Of a stretch of DNA of 64,000 bases, positions 26,917-35,970 are shown piece by piece. Below the pieces are notes generated by a model, which saw only the letters and a program-made list of their open reading frames with translations, did not search any database and had not been told where the DNA came from. Every line of letters begins with the position of its first letter. Within the stretch, counting starts at the first letter, position 1. Origin of the DNA: Pseudoalteromonas ostreae. Lineage in GTDB: Bacteria > Pseudomonadota > Gammaproteobacteria > Enterobacterales > Alteromonadaceae. The DNA is taken from the NCBI RefSeq assembly GCF_018069805.1, contig NZ_JAGPYN010000009.1:1-64000 (forward strand). Reading direction: 5' to 3'. The position numbers and the translations under genes are program-made.

Positions 26917-28962
26917 TTAAAATGACAATGCCACACTCACTTCATAACTTTGTGGCTCTTTCCTTACGTCATAGTAGCTATCTGGCGCATAGGTAGGGTT
27001 ATAATGCTGCTTATCAAACATATTTTTTACACCAATAGTCCATTGCCACGCACTTTGCTTACTAGGGCGATAACTCAAATGAGTATCCAAAGTCCAGTAG
27101 CTGCCTTTATTATCTTGTTGTGCAATCTCTGGCACTTTTACACTGCTATGATAGCTTAGGCTTTGGTTACGCCGACTAAGGTAATTAATTCCCGCATAAA
27201 ATGAAAATTGCTCATCCTCCATAAACAGCAGCCAATTTAATGTATCTTTTGCCAATGACGCTTGATCTGAATTAACTCGGGTATAATTAAATGAAGTGCT
27301 AATACGGTTAAAGTGAGACCAGTCTGCATAATATTGATTATTCCACTCAACTTCATATCCAGGAACGTGTAATTGCTCACTGCTATTTTCGTAAGGCTTA
27401 CCATTTACAGACTGAATAAATTCACTCAAATAACTGCTAAACCCGCGCAGAGTAATATTATTATTAGCTGAAAAATGATAAACCCACTCACCTTCAAATG
27501 TCTCTATTTGTTCAGGATTTAGATTTGGATTTCCGGATATATTATTGTCACTGCGCACTTCATATTGCTGTAAAAAAGTAGGCGCTCGAAAAGCTGTTCC
27601 CCATATCAATTTACCAGACCACTGTTCATTACCTTGATAAGTCACAGCAATTCGCGGGGAAGTTTCTGAGCTGAACTCAGGGTAGTCATCAACCCGCACA
27701 CCAACCGTCAATCCTAAGCGTTGTTCAAAAAATAGTGATTCTTGTTGAAAGTAAATAGCCCGATTATGGCTTGATGGTGTTAAATCACCATCTCGCATCA
27801 CCCTTGATTCATACTCATTAACTTCTACTGCGTTTTGTTTTTTTATCGTCTCGTGATATTCACCAACTTGGCGTTGTTGAAAGTTCAGCCCGACAATAGC
27901 ATGGTGATTTGGATTAAACGCGTAACTCCACTGACTACGCACACCATTTGATGTGGAATCCAAGTCTGAGTCAGAATAAAAATCACTATTGCCCTGTGGA
28001 TCGGTAATCGTGCGCTCAAAGTAGCGTTTCACCTTGTAAGTATACACTTGGTTTTCTATCGATAATTTATCAAAACTAAGTTTATTTTGGATGTGCGCAC
28101 TGAGTGTTTGATAGCGTTGAGATTTATATTGGTTTGACGAATAATGAGGGTACTCTGTCGTGTAATCACCATAATTTATAGCAAATTGCCACTGCTCGTT
28201 GCGTAATGACATTCCTAAGCTTTTAGCATCAACATTATTATCATGTGTTGATACAAAACCATTGCGGTCATATTGTTGAGGATAGCCTTTGCTATCTAAG
28301 AATCGCCCTGACAAAACAAATGTTCCGCCCACAAACTCTTTCCCGGTATTGAGAGTGGCTGATTGACGGTCATAACTGGCAACCCCTGCTGAGATGCGAG
28401 TTCGTTCAGGCGCTTTTGCTTTCGTAAAAATAGAAATCAAACCTGAATATGCATCACCACCATATAACGCGGATCCTGGACCGCGAATAACTTCTATTCG
28501 CTCAATATTATTTATTTGTATCTGTTCATCAGGAGACCAGCCTCCAATTAAACCTTCCCGCTGAGGTACGCCATCAATAGTTAACATTACTTTGCTGTTT
28601 CGACCTGATGGAATGCCTCGGATCCACACCATGTCTCGGCCATTTCGCCGCGACAGTATTTGTACGCCAGGCAACATTTTCAATATATCTGATAGCGTTC
28701 GCGCGCCCATACTTGCAATTTGGGTAGCGTTAACTGAGCTAATAATATTCGGCGCTTGGCTTATCTTTTTTACGGTTTGTGACGGGCTCACAACTTCAAT
28801 GTTAAGTAAGCTCTCAAGCGGGAGCTCAAATAGGTTGATATCTTGCTCATTACTATATGAAAAAATTGGCAAAGTTGCCAAACACATAACTAATGAATTA
28901 AGCGGCAAATAACGAGTCAAACGTTCAGGCTTCATATCATACTTAATAAAACTAATAACCAT
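26917..28962 (-). CDS. TonB-dependent outer-membrane receptor
   Basis: The 681-aa receptor has a signal segment (LNSLVMCLATLPIFSYS), a plug domain (about residues 60-190) with ISSVNATQIASMGARTLSDIL, LPGVQILSRRNGRDMVWIRG and IERIEVIRGPGSALYGGDA, then a beta-barrel ending in a C-terminal strand with terminal Phe (VSVALSF). These are features of vitamin B12/siderophore-type receptors. No substrate can be read. The start at 28962 lacks a Shine-Dalgarno sequence; ATG 28935 (MKPERLTRYL) gives a more usual signal peptide and may be the true start. No TonB box is obvious. Neighbours give no uptake pathway. Confidence 0.9.
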   Translation of the reverse strand: MVISFIKYDMKPERLTRYLPLNSLVMCLATLPIFSYSNEQDINLFELPLESLLNIEVVSPSQTVKKISQAPNIISSVNATQIASMGARTLSDILKMLPGVQILSRRNGRDMVWIRGIPSGRNSKVMLTIDGVPQREGLIGGWSPDEQIQINNIERIEVIRGPGSALYGGDAYSGLISIFTKAKAPERTRISAGVASYDRQSATLNTGKEFVGGTFVLSGRFLDSKGYPQQYDRNGFVSTHDNNVDAKSLGMSLRNEQWQFAINYGDYTTEYPHYSSNQYKSQRYQTLSAHIQNKLSFDKLSIENQVYTYKVKRYFERTITDPQGNSDFYSDSDLDSTSNGVRSQWSYAFNPNHHAIVGLNFQQRQVGEYHETIKKQNAVEVNEYESRVMRDGDLTPSSHNRAIYFQQESLFFEQRLGLTVGVRVDDYPEFSSETSPRIAVTYQGNEQWSGKLIWGTAFRAPTFLQQYEVRSDNNISGNPNLNPEQIETFEGEWVYHFSANNNITLRGFSSYLSEFIQSVNGKPYENSSEQLHVPGYEVEWNNQYYADWSHFNRISTSFNYTRVNSDQASLAKDTLNWLLFMEDEQFSFYAGINYLSRRNQSLSYHSSVKVPEIAQQDNKGSYWTLDTHLSYRPSKQSAWQWTIGVKNMFDKQHYNPTYAPDSYYDVRKEPQSYEVSVALSF

Positions 28963-29053
28963 AAAAAGGCTAGCTTAATTACCACTATATTGCCACAGAG
29001 AACACCAATTTTTACCCTAGCCGATTAATTTTTTTGAACAAATAGCAAAATAG

Positions 29054-30028
29054 CTATAAGAATAAATGCGCAGCTAGGTACACTTCTTGGCGCAGCAACT
29101 CTCGCCTTTGTTTAAGTGCATTGTTATATGAAGGTTTATTATCAGCATGAATGTAGCCAAAGAAAAATTCAAAATCTTGCACATGCTGTTGATAATATAA
29201 ACGCTGCATTGGGGATGCAAAGCCCTGTCCTCTAAATTGCCCAGTAATAAAAATATCACTGATTAGTAAACCGTTAAACCCTAGCTCATCACTCGACTCA
29301 GCCATTATCATACCCAGTGGCTCGCCTCTATAAAACGCCGCGCTGCACAATCCGGCTGCAATAGCTTCGCTGATATCGTCTTTTTCGCTAATTGGTACTA
29401 TTGTTGCCATTTCAGGATGCTGCATTAAAAACTGAGTATAGTCACGCTCATACCAAGGCCAATCTTTATCAAGTTCAAACGGCTGCAATGCAATATCTGC
29501 ACAGAGTAATTCATCAACAGTCAGTTTAGGATCTTGTGCTGCTAACAATGAATCAACAGCGCGGCTACCGGCCAAACTTAGCAGTCGTTTGGCTGGTATT
29601 GATCCAGGTGCTGGCCATACACAAATATATCTAGGCGTACACCAGCAAAATACCTTACTAATATAGCGGATAAGCTGTGCAAGTAATGGTTCTGATAACG
29701 GATGCTCACTAAACACTTCAAACATAGTCTCGTCATCATCATTACGACAAACACTGACTATAAATAAACTGCCATCATCAGCTTCTACAACTTGCGCGTA
29801 TAGATCATCATCTGGCACGCTGTCACTAATTTCCCGCCTTTGACGAAGCTCGGCAAAATGCTCTGCATTACAATCTTCATTCAGCGCAAGTAAGTCTTCA
29901 CACTCTTTAGCGATTGCTTTTTCAGTATCTAAACCTATAATTTTATTTAAATTATAAGTTTTTAAAACACCCAGACCTAAGCGACGTAAACATTTTTCAT
30001 CAATTTTATATAATGGATAATGACGCAT
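29054..30028 (-). CDS. GNAT-fold acetyltransferase-like protein with long N-terminal domain
   Basis: The 324-aa protein has a C-terminal part (about residues 215-315) that shows the GNAT acetyl-CoA motif QFRGQGFA (Q/RxxGxG/A) preceded by a beta strand (LLISDIFITG). It is followed by HADNKPSYNNALKQRR, where the Asn residues and the turn before the last helix fit N-acetyltransferases. The first 200 residues are acidic, Cys-containing and unrecognised. Substrate unknown. It stands alone between the TonB receptor (same strand, separate) and gss (divergent). Confidence 0.75.
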   Translation of the reverse strand: MRHYPLYKIDEKCLRRLGLGVLKTYNLNKIIGLDTEKAIAKECEDLLALNEDCNAEHFAELRQRREISDSVPDDDLYAQVVEADDGSLFIVSVCRNDDDETMFEVFSEHPLSEPLLAQLIRYISKVFCWCTPRYICVWPAPGSIPAKRLLSLAGSRAVDSLLAAQDPKLTVDELLCADIALQPFELDKDWPWYERDYTQFLMQHPEMATIVPISEKDDISEAIAAGLCSAAFYRGEPLGMIMAESSDELGFNGLLISDIFITGQFRGQGFASPMQRLYYQQHVQDFEFFFGYIHADNKPSYNNALKQRRELLRQEVYLAAHLFL

Positions 30029-30254
30029 AACTTCCCTTTAATGACTGTTTTTAGTTAATATGGGGACAATAAAGACGTAAATCAACTAAATGATAATTAA
30101 GTGATTAATGAGCTCTTTGTAATACGCAATAACGGTTGGTTAACGCATCTAGCAGCAACATATAAAATGCCTGAAAGATTATATTTATTATCTTGCTATC
30201 GGCCTTATTCACTCCTATAGTCTGCAAATTATCACTCCTTAATTTTGAATTACT

Positions 30255-32150
30255 TTGTCTATTAAATCCCGCGTTACTGTCAGTCAGTTTGGTGAATTAT
30301 TAGGTTATGCGCCTGGTAATGTTGCTGTTTATTCGTCTGATTATGATACAGCTGATGAAACAATTTATCCTAACCGTAGCGCCTACCGTAGTTACCTCGA
30401 TGGTATTTACATGGGCTATAAATGGCAATGTGTTGAGTTTGCGCGACGCTGGATGTATCTCAATCGTGGCTATATTTTTGATGATGTTGCAATGGCTTAC
30501 GATATTTTTGAGCTACGCTCAGTGCGTGACATAAACAATCAAACCAGGTTGCCTTTACAAGCATTTCGTAATGGTGCAAAACACCACCCAGTGGTAGGAA
30601 GTTTACTCATTTGGGAAGAAGGCGGTGAATTTGAAGAAACAGGCCATGTTGCGGTGGTGGTTGAAGTACATCAGGATAAAATTCGTCTTGCTGAACAAAA
30701 CGTGGCCCATCAGCTATGGCCGCAAGATCAACAGTGGTGTCGCGAACTCAAAGCGAAAGTCACAAAAGAAGGTGACTACTGGATTGAGTGCTCTTACAGT
30801 GACGCCAGTATTTTAGGCTGGATGACACAAACTGAGCACAGCGAATTTAGTGAACCGACGCCTGAAATAAACACTGATCTGTTTGCCATAAAAGCCCAAT
30901 ATGCCACTGATTATGGGCAAGCCACTAAGTCATGGCTTAACATTGCCAATGACGATGAAGCAGCCTACGTAGAGATGATGCATGGGCATAAATTGACTTC
31001 AGTTAATGCTGATCAACATCATTATTTTACAATTTCAAAAACCGCTCAACAAACTATTGAACATGCTAGCAATGAATTACATGGCTTGTTTATGCATGCA
31101 ACAGACTATGTACTGCAGCATCCTGAGCTATTAAAAAAGTTTAATTTACCCGATGCGGTGCTCAATAAGATCCGCCAATCCTGGGATAATCGCTTAAATC
31201 AACTGATCACCAGTCGATTTGATTTTGCATTAACTCCTGCGGGCTTGAAAGTCTATGAATACAACTGCGATTCAGCATCATGCTATATGGAAAGTGGCAA
31301 AGTACAAGGTAAATGGGCCAAACACTTTGGTGTTAAAACGGGTATTGATGCCGGCCATGATTTATTTAAAGATTTAGTAAGGGCATGGCGAAAAAGTGAA
31401 GTAAACGGCCTTGTCCATATATTGCAAGATGATGAGCCAGAAGAACATTACCATGCATTGTTTATGAAAGAAGCCATTGAAGCCGCTGGTTTTGAGTGCA
31501 AAGTAATCATTGGTTTGACTGATTTACACTGGGACGCAGCGGGTAATATTGTTGACGCTGATGGCGAAAAACTCAGTTACGTTTGGAAAACATGGTCATG
31601 GGAAACCGCTCTTGATCAAATAAGACTAGAGTGTGAGGCAGATCAATCCCAAAGCGATGATTTTGAGCCGCACTGGCAATTTGGTAAAACCCCACGCTTG
31701 GTCGATGTATTACTTCGTAAAAATGTGATGGTTTTTGAGCCGCTATGGACATTAATACCCAGTAATAAAGCAATTTTGCCAGTACTGTGGAGTTTATTTC
31801 CAAATCATCCGTTTTTACTCAATACTGCATTTGATTTAAATGATGAGCTATTGCAAACAGGCTATGTCGTTAAACCGATTGTTGGTCGATGCGGTGCAAA
31901 TATTCAACTCGTTGATGAACAACAACACGTAATAGAAAAAACAACGGGTCATTTTGCCTCTCAAGAGCAAATATACCAGCAGTTATTTGCCCTTCCTAAA
32001 GTAGCTGACTACTTTGTGCAAATATGTAGTTTTACCGCAGCAGGTAAATACGCCGGTGCTGGCGTACGCGTTGATAAAAGCATGATTATAAACGGCGACA
32101 GCGATTGTATGGCACTGCGTATCAGCGATGATAGTTACTATAGTTCGTAA
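30255..32150 (+). CDS. gss: Bifunctional glutathionylspermidine synthetase/amidase
   Basis: The 631-aa enzyme (E. coli Gss 619 aa) makes glutathionylspermidine from glutathione, spermidine and ATP and hydrolyses it again; it is a thiol-redox and polyamine storage system. The N-terminal CHAP-type amidase (1-200) has YMGYKWQCVEFARRW with Cys at residue 59, the same number as the E. coli catalytic Cys, and the His in GHVAVVVEVH. The C-terminal ATP-grasp-like synthetase shows TPAGLKVYEYNCDSASC, LVHILQDDEPEE, VKPIVGRCGANIQLVD and a terminal region GAGVRVDKSMIINGDSDCMA. Start is a TTG because FGELLGYAPG aligns with the E. coli N-terminus and no better ATG exists. Confidence 0.95.
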   Translation: MSIKSRVTVSQFGELLGYAPGNVAVYSSDYDTADETIYPNRSAYRSYLDGIYMGYKWQCVEFARRWMYLNRGYIFDDVAMAYDIFELRSVRDINNQTRLPLQAFRNGAKHHPVVGSLLIWEEGGEFEETGHVAVVVEVHQDKIRLAEQNVAHQLWPQDQQWCRELKAKVTKEGDYWIECSYSDASILGWMTQTEHSEFSEPTPEINTDLFAIKAQYATDYGQATKSWLNIANDDEAAYVEMMHGHKLTSVNADQHHYFTISKTAQQTIEHASNELHGLFMHATDYVLQHPELLKKFNLPDAVLNKIRQSWDNRLNQLITSRFDFALTPAGLKVYEYNCDSASCYMESGKVQGKWAKHFGVKTGIDAGHDLFKDLVRAWRKSEVNGLVHILQDDEPEEHYHALFMKEAIEAAGFECKVIIGLTDLHWDAAGNIVDADGEKLSYVWKTWSWETALDQIRLECEADQSQSDDFEPHWQFGKTPRLVDVLLRKNVMVFEPLWTLIPSNKAILPVLWSLFPNHPFLLNTAFDLNDELLQTGYVVKPIVGRCGANIQLVDEQQHVIEKTTGHFASQEQIYQQLFALPKVADYFVQICSFTAAGKYAGAGVRVDKSMIINGDSDCMALRISDDSYYSS

Positions 32151-32157
32151 CTAAAGA

Positions 32158-32185
32158 AGAGCCATTCTAACAATAAAATGGCTCT
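32158..32185 (+). terminator. Probable terminator of gss
   Basis: AGAGCCATT (32158-32166) pairs with AATGGCTCT (32177-32185) over a 10-nt loop, 8 bp after the gss stop; the stem can extend by GA/TC. The following CTTCAC is only weakly T-rich. Confidence 0.6.
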
Positions 32186-32478
32186 CTTCACATAAAAAGC
32201 TGACTATTGCCTGTGACTTCTATGTGGCTACAAGTTTATCAAAAACTTACCTTAATATGTCCTAATGTTAAATCGAAGTAACATAAATAACTCCAGCATA
32301 CTTATTAAAATGAAAATCCCTTTATGTGCAAATTCCCTACACCTAAATTTTTTCATAACACATGCTTTAAAGGGTTCTTTACGCAAACAACCCTCAGTGC
32401 TAATATAGGAACCAAGTCGATTTTGAATTTAATACTCATTTAAAATCAACCTATTAAATTAGAAATAAGGATCATAAT
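32186..32478. other. Leader region upstream of the small secreted peptide gene
   Basis: Apart from the gss terminator, the 328-bp gap holds AT-rich DNA with several GGTTC/AACCC-like words and no clear hairpin. The AAGGA of the next gene lies at about 32465. I see no riboswitch-like structure. Confidence 0.4.
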
Positions 32479-32691
32479 ATGAAATTAATTAAAACCACTT
32501 TGTTGCTTACAACTTTTGTATTTACAGCAATAACATCTAATGTTTCTGCCGCTACAGATCAATGGTACGTATATGCAAGTAAAGTAAATGGTTATAGAAT
32601 GTGTGCCCAAGCCAGCCCTGGATCAGGCTGGTATAAAGCAAGTCCAAATGGTTATTCAACTAAAGGCGCATGCAACTACTATGAAAGATAG
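32479..32691 (+). CDS. Small secreted two-cysteine peptide (70 aa)
   Basis: The 70-aa product has a textbook signal peptide (MKLIKTTLLLTTFVFTAITSNVSA) cut before ATDQ. A 46-residue mature peptide remains, rich in Tyr, Gly, Ser and Lys with two Cys (YRMCAQ and GACNYY) that could form one disulfide. AAGGA precedes the ATG by 8 nt, so translation is well supported. I recognise no family. It is monocistronic, between the gss terminator and a convergent lrp-type gene. Confidence 0.75.
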   Translation: MKLIKTTLLLTTFVFTAITSNVSAATDQWYVYASKVNGYRMCAQASPGSGWYKASPNGYSTKGACNYYER

Positions 32692-32770
32692 TATCTAATT
32701 AATACGCCTTAATTTGAGCTTTGCGAGCAAAGCTCTATTAACCATTGATACGATAGATTCTATAACTATT

Positions 32771-33220
32771 TTACGCCCGCTCATCTTTTGGTGAGTCCAT
32801 CACAACATGCGAAGTGATAGTTCGTACCTGTGGGATTGATCCTAAAACATCAGCATGGAATGCTTTATAAGACTTTATATCAGCAGTTTCTACTCTAAGT
32901 AAATATTCAAATGCGCCAGTGACATTATGGCACTCTTTAACTTCATCAATAAACTCAAGTGCTTGTTCAAAAGCTCGTTGTGATTTCGTAGAGTGTTCAT
33001 TTAAACCCACCCCCACATATGCGACAAAACCAAGTCCAAACGCTTGATTATTAATAACTGCTCGGTAGCCTTTGATCACACCAGCTTTTTCTAACTCTTG
33101 TACACGGCGCAAGCATGCTGATGGGGATAAACCAACCAAATCAGCAAGTTCAGCGTTGGCAATTCGACCACTGCGCTTTAACTCTTGCAATATCCTGTCG
33201 TTAATTCGATCTTTTTTCAT
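32771..33220 (-). CDS. Lrp/AsnC-family transcriptional regulator
   Basis: This 149-aa regulator has an N-terminal helix-turn-helix (NDRILQELKRSGRIANAELADLVGLSPSACLRRVQELEKAGVIKGY) and a C-terminal RAM ligand-binding domain (FVAYVGVGLNEHS, VKECHNVTGAFEYLLRVETADI). It is divergent from a LysE-family exporter with a 100-bp shared promoter region, the usual layout in which the regulator senses an amino acid and switches on its exporter. Confidence 0.93.
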   Translation of the reverse strand: MKKDRINDRILQELKRSGRIANAELADLVGLSPSACLRRVQELEKAGVIKGYRAVINNQAFGLGFVAYVGVGLNEHSTKSQRAFEQALEFIDEVKECHNVTGAFEYLLRVETADIKSYKAFHADVLGSIPQVRTITSHVVMDSPKDERA

Positions 33221-33320
33221 ATTTAGTTGCTAAAGTAAATTTATAATAGATTAATAAGCGCAAAAATTGCGAGCCATACAAAATATAATTGCACAATCAT
33301 TATCAACTGAGCAACTATAA

Positions 33321-33914
33321 ATGAATATTGAATTGGTATCAGCATTAGCATTATTTGCACTTGTATCTTCCATCACCCCAGGTCCTAACAACCTGATGTT
33401 AATGAACTCAGGCGCTAACTTTGGTTTTAAACGTTCATTGCCACATTTACTCGGTGTAACAATTGGCTTTGTGATCATGCTCGTATTGGTTGGTTTAGGT
33501 GTCATGCAATTGTTTGACTTTTTGCCATGGAGTTACCAGCTATTAAAAGTGCTTTGTATTGCTTATTTGCTTTATCTTGCTTATAAAATTGCCAGCAATA
33601 AAACTCCTATCGGTGCCAAAAATAGCGATACTAGACCTTTTTCTTTTGTACAAGCATCTTTATTTCAATGGGTTAACCCGAAAGCATGGACTATGGCATT
33701 AAGTGCAGTGAGTGTTTATGCCCCATCCAAAGGAATTGGCGCAGTGGTACTTGTAGGCCTTATTTTCGGTCTAATTAATTTACCCTGTGTCTGCTCATGG
33801 ACGTTAGTCGGACAAAGGCTACAAGTATGGCTAAAAGATCGCAAGCGCCTACGAGCATTCAATATTTTTATGGCTGTATTGTTAGTCGCCTCGGTACTTT
33901 TTAGTATGCTGTGA
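33321..33914 (+). CDS. LysE/RhtB-family amino-acid exporter
   Basis: The 197-aa inner-membrane protein has about six helices, and the family signature SSITPGPNNLMLMNSGANFGFKRS is near the N-terminus. LFQWVNPKAWTMALSAV follows at about residues 110-130. LysE/RhtB carriers export surplus amino acids such as lysine, threonine or homoserine lactones. The exact substrate cannot be read. The Lrp-type regulator is divergent at 100 bp. Confidence 0.92.
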   Translation: MNIELVSALALFALVSSITPGPNNLMLMNSGANFGFKRSLPHLLGVTIGFVIMLVLVGLGVMQLFDFLPWSYQLLKVLCIAYLLYLAYKIASNKTPIGAKNSDTRPFSFVQASLFQWVNPKAWTMALSAVSVYAPSKGIGAVVLVGLIFGLINLPCVCSWTLVGQRLQVWLKDRKRLRAFNIFMAVLLVASVLFSML

Positions 33915-34059
33915 GTAACCAAACAAATAAACACCTTAACAATGGCAAACTTTTGGGGATACTTACCTCGTCCGATTTTGTTTGCTTAGCGGCCGCTTTA
34001 TTATTTTAATGCAAGGTGATAATAAGACCGCTATCCGTATAAAATAAATATAAACTCGT

Positions 34060-34084
34060 ATATGCCAAGTAATCCTTGGCATAT
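34060..34084 (-). other. Stem-loop just after corA
   Basis: A perfect 10-bp stem ATATGCCAAG / CTTGGCATAT with a 5-nt loop begins 2 bp beyond the corA stop. No run of T follows on the minus strand, only AT-rich DNA, so termination is plausible but not certain. Confidence 0.5.
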
Positions 34085-34086
34085 GA

Positions 34087-35043
34087 CTACAACCAGCCTT
34101 TGTGTTTAAAAAATAAATAAGGGGCAAAGCCCGATAGCAACATAATGCCAATTGCAAATGGGTAACCCCATTCCCATTGCAGCTCTGGCATTATATTAAA
34201 GTTCATCCCATACACACTAGCCACTACAGTTGGCGGTAAAAAAACCACAGAGGCAATGGAGAAGGTTTTGATAATTTTATTTTGTTCAATGTTAATAAAG
34301 CCTTGTGTTGAATCCATCAAAAAATTCACCTTATCAAACAAAAAGGTACAGTGCGACATCAACGTATCTATATCGAGCACAATTTCTCGTAGTGATTCGC
34401 GATCCTCGTTTTGTACACTTAAACGACGTATTAAAAACGAAATATTGCGTCGCGTATCCATTAAACACAAACGCACTTTCCCATTGGCATCCTCTAAACG
34501 CGCGATACGACTGACCGCTTCTTCTAAATCAGAGTCACTTTCTTCTAGTACATACGCACTGAGTTTCTCTAATTGATGATGCATGTCCTCGATCATATCA
34601 GCATGATTTTCAACTTTTTGATCAAATAAGGTAACCAATAACTGTTTTGCCGTATCACACATTACTTGACCTTTACGTGCTCTTAAGCGTAACAATCGAA
34701 AGTCAGCCAGCTCATCATCACGAATGGTCAGCAAACAGTTGTCCTGTAGTAAACAGGCCACTGTTACCATATTAAAACGTCCTTCATTTGGTGACATAAA
34801 TAATGCATGCACATGCAAGCCTTCATTATCGATAAAGCATCGCGATGAAGCTTCAATCTCTTGTACATCCCCTGACTCAGGAAAAGTTATATTGAGCGTT
34901 TTTGCGAGCGTGTTTCGCTCATCTTCCGTTGGGTTGATTGTGTCAATCCAGTGTGCATTTCTGATTGATGCTTCAATAGAGGTATCGGATGAAGGCTCTA
35001 ACTCTTTGATCACCCCCTGCTCGATAGAAAAAAATCTCAACAT
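34087..35043 (-). CDS. corA: CorA-family magnesium/cobalt transporter
   Basis: This is a pentameric Mg2+ channel of the inner membrane, 318 aa here (E. coli 316). A long cytoplasmic N-terminal domain with coiled helices leads to two C-terminal membrane segments. The signature YGMNF (GMN) follows the first segment and a loop MPELQWEWGYP the signature. ATG 35043 has GGAG 7 nt upstream and matches the family N-terminus; the in-frame start at 35064 would add seven residues. It is monocistronic and divergent from dps. Confidence 0.93.
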   Translation of the reverse strand: MLRFFSIEQGVIKELEPSSDTSIEASIRNAHWIDTINPTEDERNTLAKTLNITFPESGDVQEIEASSRCFIDNEGLHVHALFMSPNEGRFNMVTVACLLQDNCLLTIRDDELADFRLLRLRARKGQVMCDTAKQLLVTLFDQKVENHADMIEDMHHQLEKLSAYVLEESDSDLEEAVSRIARLEDANGKVRLCLMDTRRNISFLIRRLSVQNEDRESLREIVLDIDTLMSHCTFLFDKVNFLMDSTQGFINIEQNKIIKTFSIASVVFLPPTVVASVYGMNFNIMPELQWEWGYPFAIGIMLLSGFAPYLFFKHKGWL

Positions 35044-35383
35044 ACACTTCTCCTTTAATAACAAGATAGGTTGAGTATATGTAATTGATGATTAATCAAC
35101 AATAACAATACACTCCTGCTTCGCAGTTATTATTAAGAGCAAGCAACTCACTAACACGTAACAACACCTTTTGTTTTGCAGATTTTACAAAAAAGTGCAT
35201 ATTTTTCATGGCATATCAAAGATAAGCTTTCATCCCCCTCCTTTTAAAAAACATATAAAACACTAAATATCAACAACTTAAAAAACAACTTTTATCGGCA
35301 CAGCCATTGCTTTATACAAACTAACGCATGTTCATAGACTTTATTAAACGCTGTGAACATTCCTTATAAATGCAGGAGGAATA
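35044..35383. other. Divergent control region between corA and dps
   Basis: The 340 bp are AT-rich and should contain promoters for both genes. The only clear element I can place is the strong AGGAGG before dps at about 35372. No convincing operator or hairpin was seen. Confidence 0.4.
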
Positions 35384-35911
35384 ATGAGTAACAATAACGA
35401 AACAAACAAAATAGCTGAATTTACTGCCCCAGGTATAAATGAAGAATCTGCAAAAAATACCATTGCTACACTTGATAACCGCATGGTCGCACTCATCGAT
35501 TTACAATTGACTCTAAAACATATTCATTGGAATGTGGTTGGCCCTAATTTTATTGGCGTACATGAAATGCTTGATCCGCAAGTTGAGGTAGTTCGAGAAA
35601 TGACCGACACCATCGCTGAGCGAATTGCCACGCTAGGTGGTGTGCCAGTCGGTACTCCTAAATCCATTGTCGATCGCCGCTCATGGCAAGATTATTCAAT
35701 TGGCAAAGGCTTGGTAAAAGATCACTTAGTTGCGCTTGATGAAGTATACAATGGGATTAATGCCGATCACCGAAGTGCGATTGGCAAGCTATCAGAGCTC
35801 GATCCTGTATCTGAGGATATGCTAATTAGCCAACTTGCCGATTTAGAACAGTTTCAATGGTTTGTTCGTGCACACTTAGAATCGTCGACTGGGGAGCTAA
35901 AAACCAAATAA
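35384..35911 (+). CDS. dps: DNA-binding ferritin-like protein Dps
   Basis: The 175-aa protein assembles as a 12-mer, protects DNA in starvation and oxidises Fe2+ with peroxide. The Dps ferroxidase-site motif is intact: LKHIHWNVVGPNFIGVHEMLD...REMTDTIAERIATLGG, providing His, His, Asp and Glu at the dimer interface. The N-terminus (about 20 residues) is polar but not strongly Lys-rich, so direct DNA binding may be weak. AGGAGG lies 6 nt upstream. The terminator at 35940-35967 follows. Confidence 0.95.
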   Translation: MSNNNETNKIAEFTAPGINEESAKNTIATLDNRMVALIDLQLTLKHIHWNVVGPNFIGVHEMLDPQVEVVREMTDTIAERIATLGGVPVGTPKSIVDRRSWQDYSIGKGLVKDHLVALDEVYNGINADHRSAIGKLSELDPVSEDMLISQLADLEQFQWFVRAHLESSTGELKTK

Positions 35912-35939
35912 CCTCATAATACAACGTTAATATCCAGAT

Positions 35940-35967
35940 AACCCTGCCCGTAGTGCAGGGTTTTTTA
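35940..35967 (+). terminator. Rho-independent terminator of dps
   Basis: AACCCTGC (35940-35947) pairs with GCAGGGTT (35955-35962), followed by a run of six T. Confidence 0.93.
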
Positions 35968-35970
35968 TCG

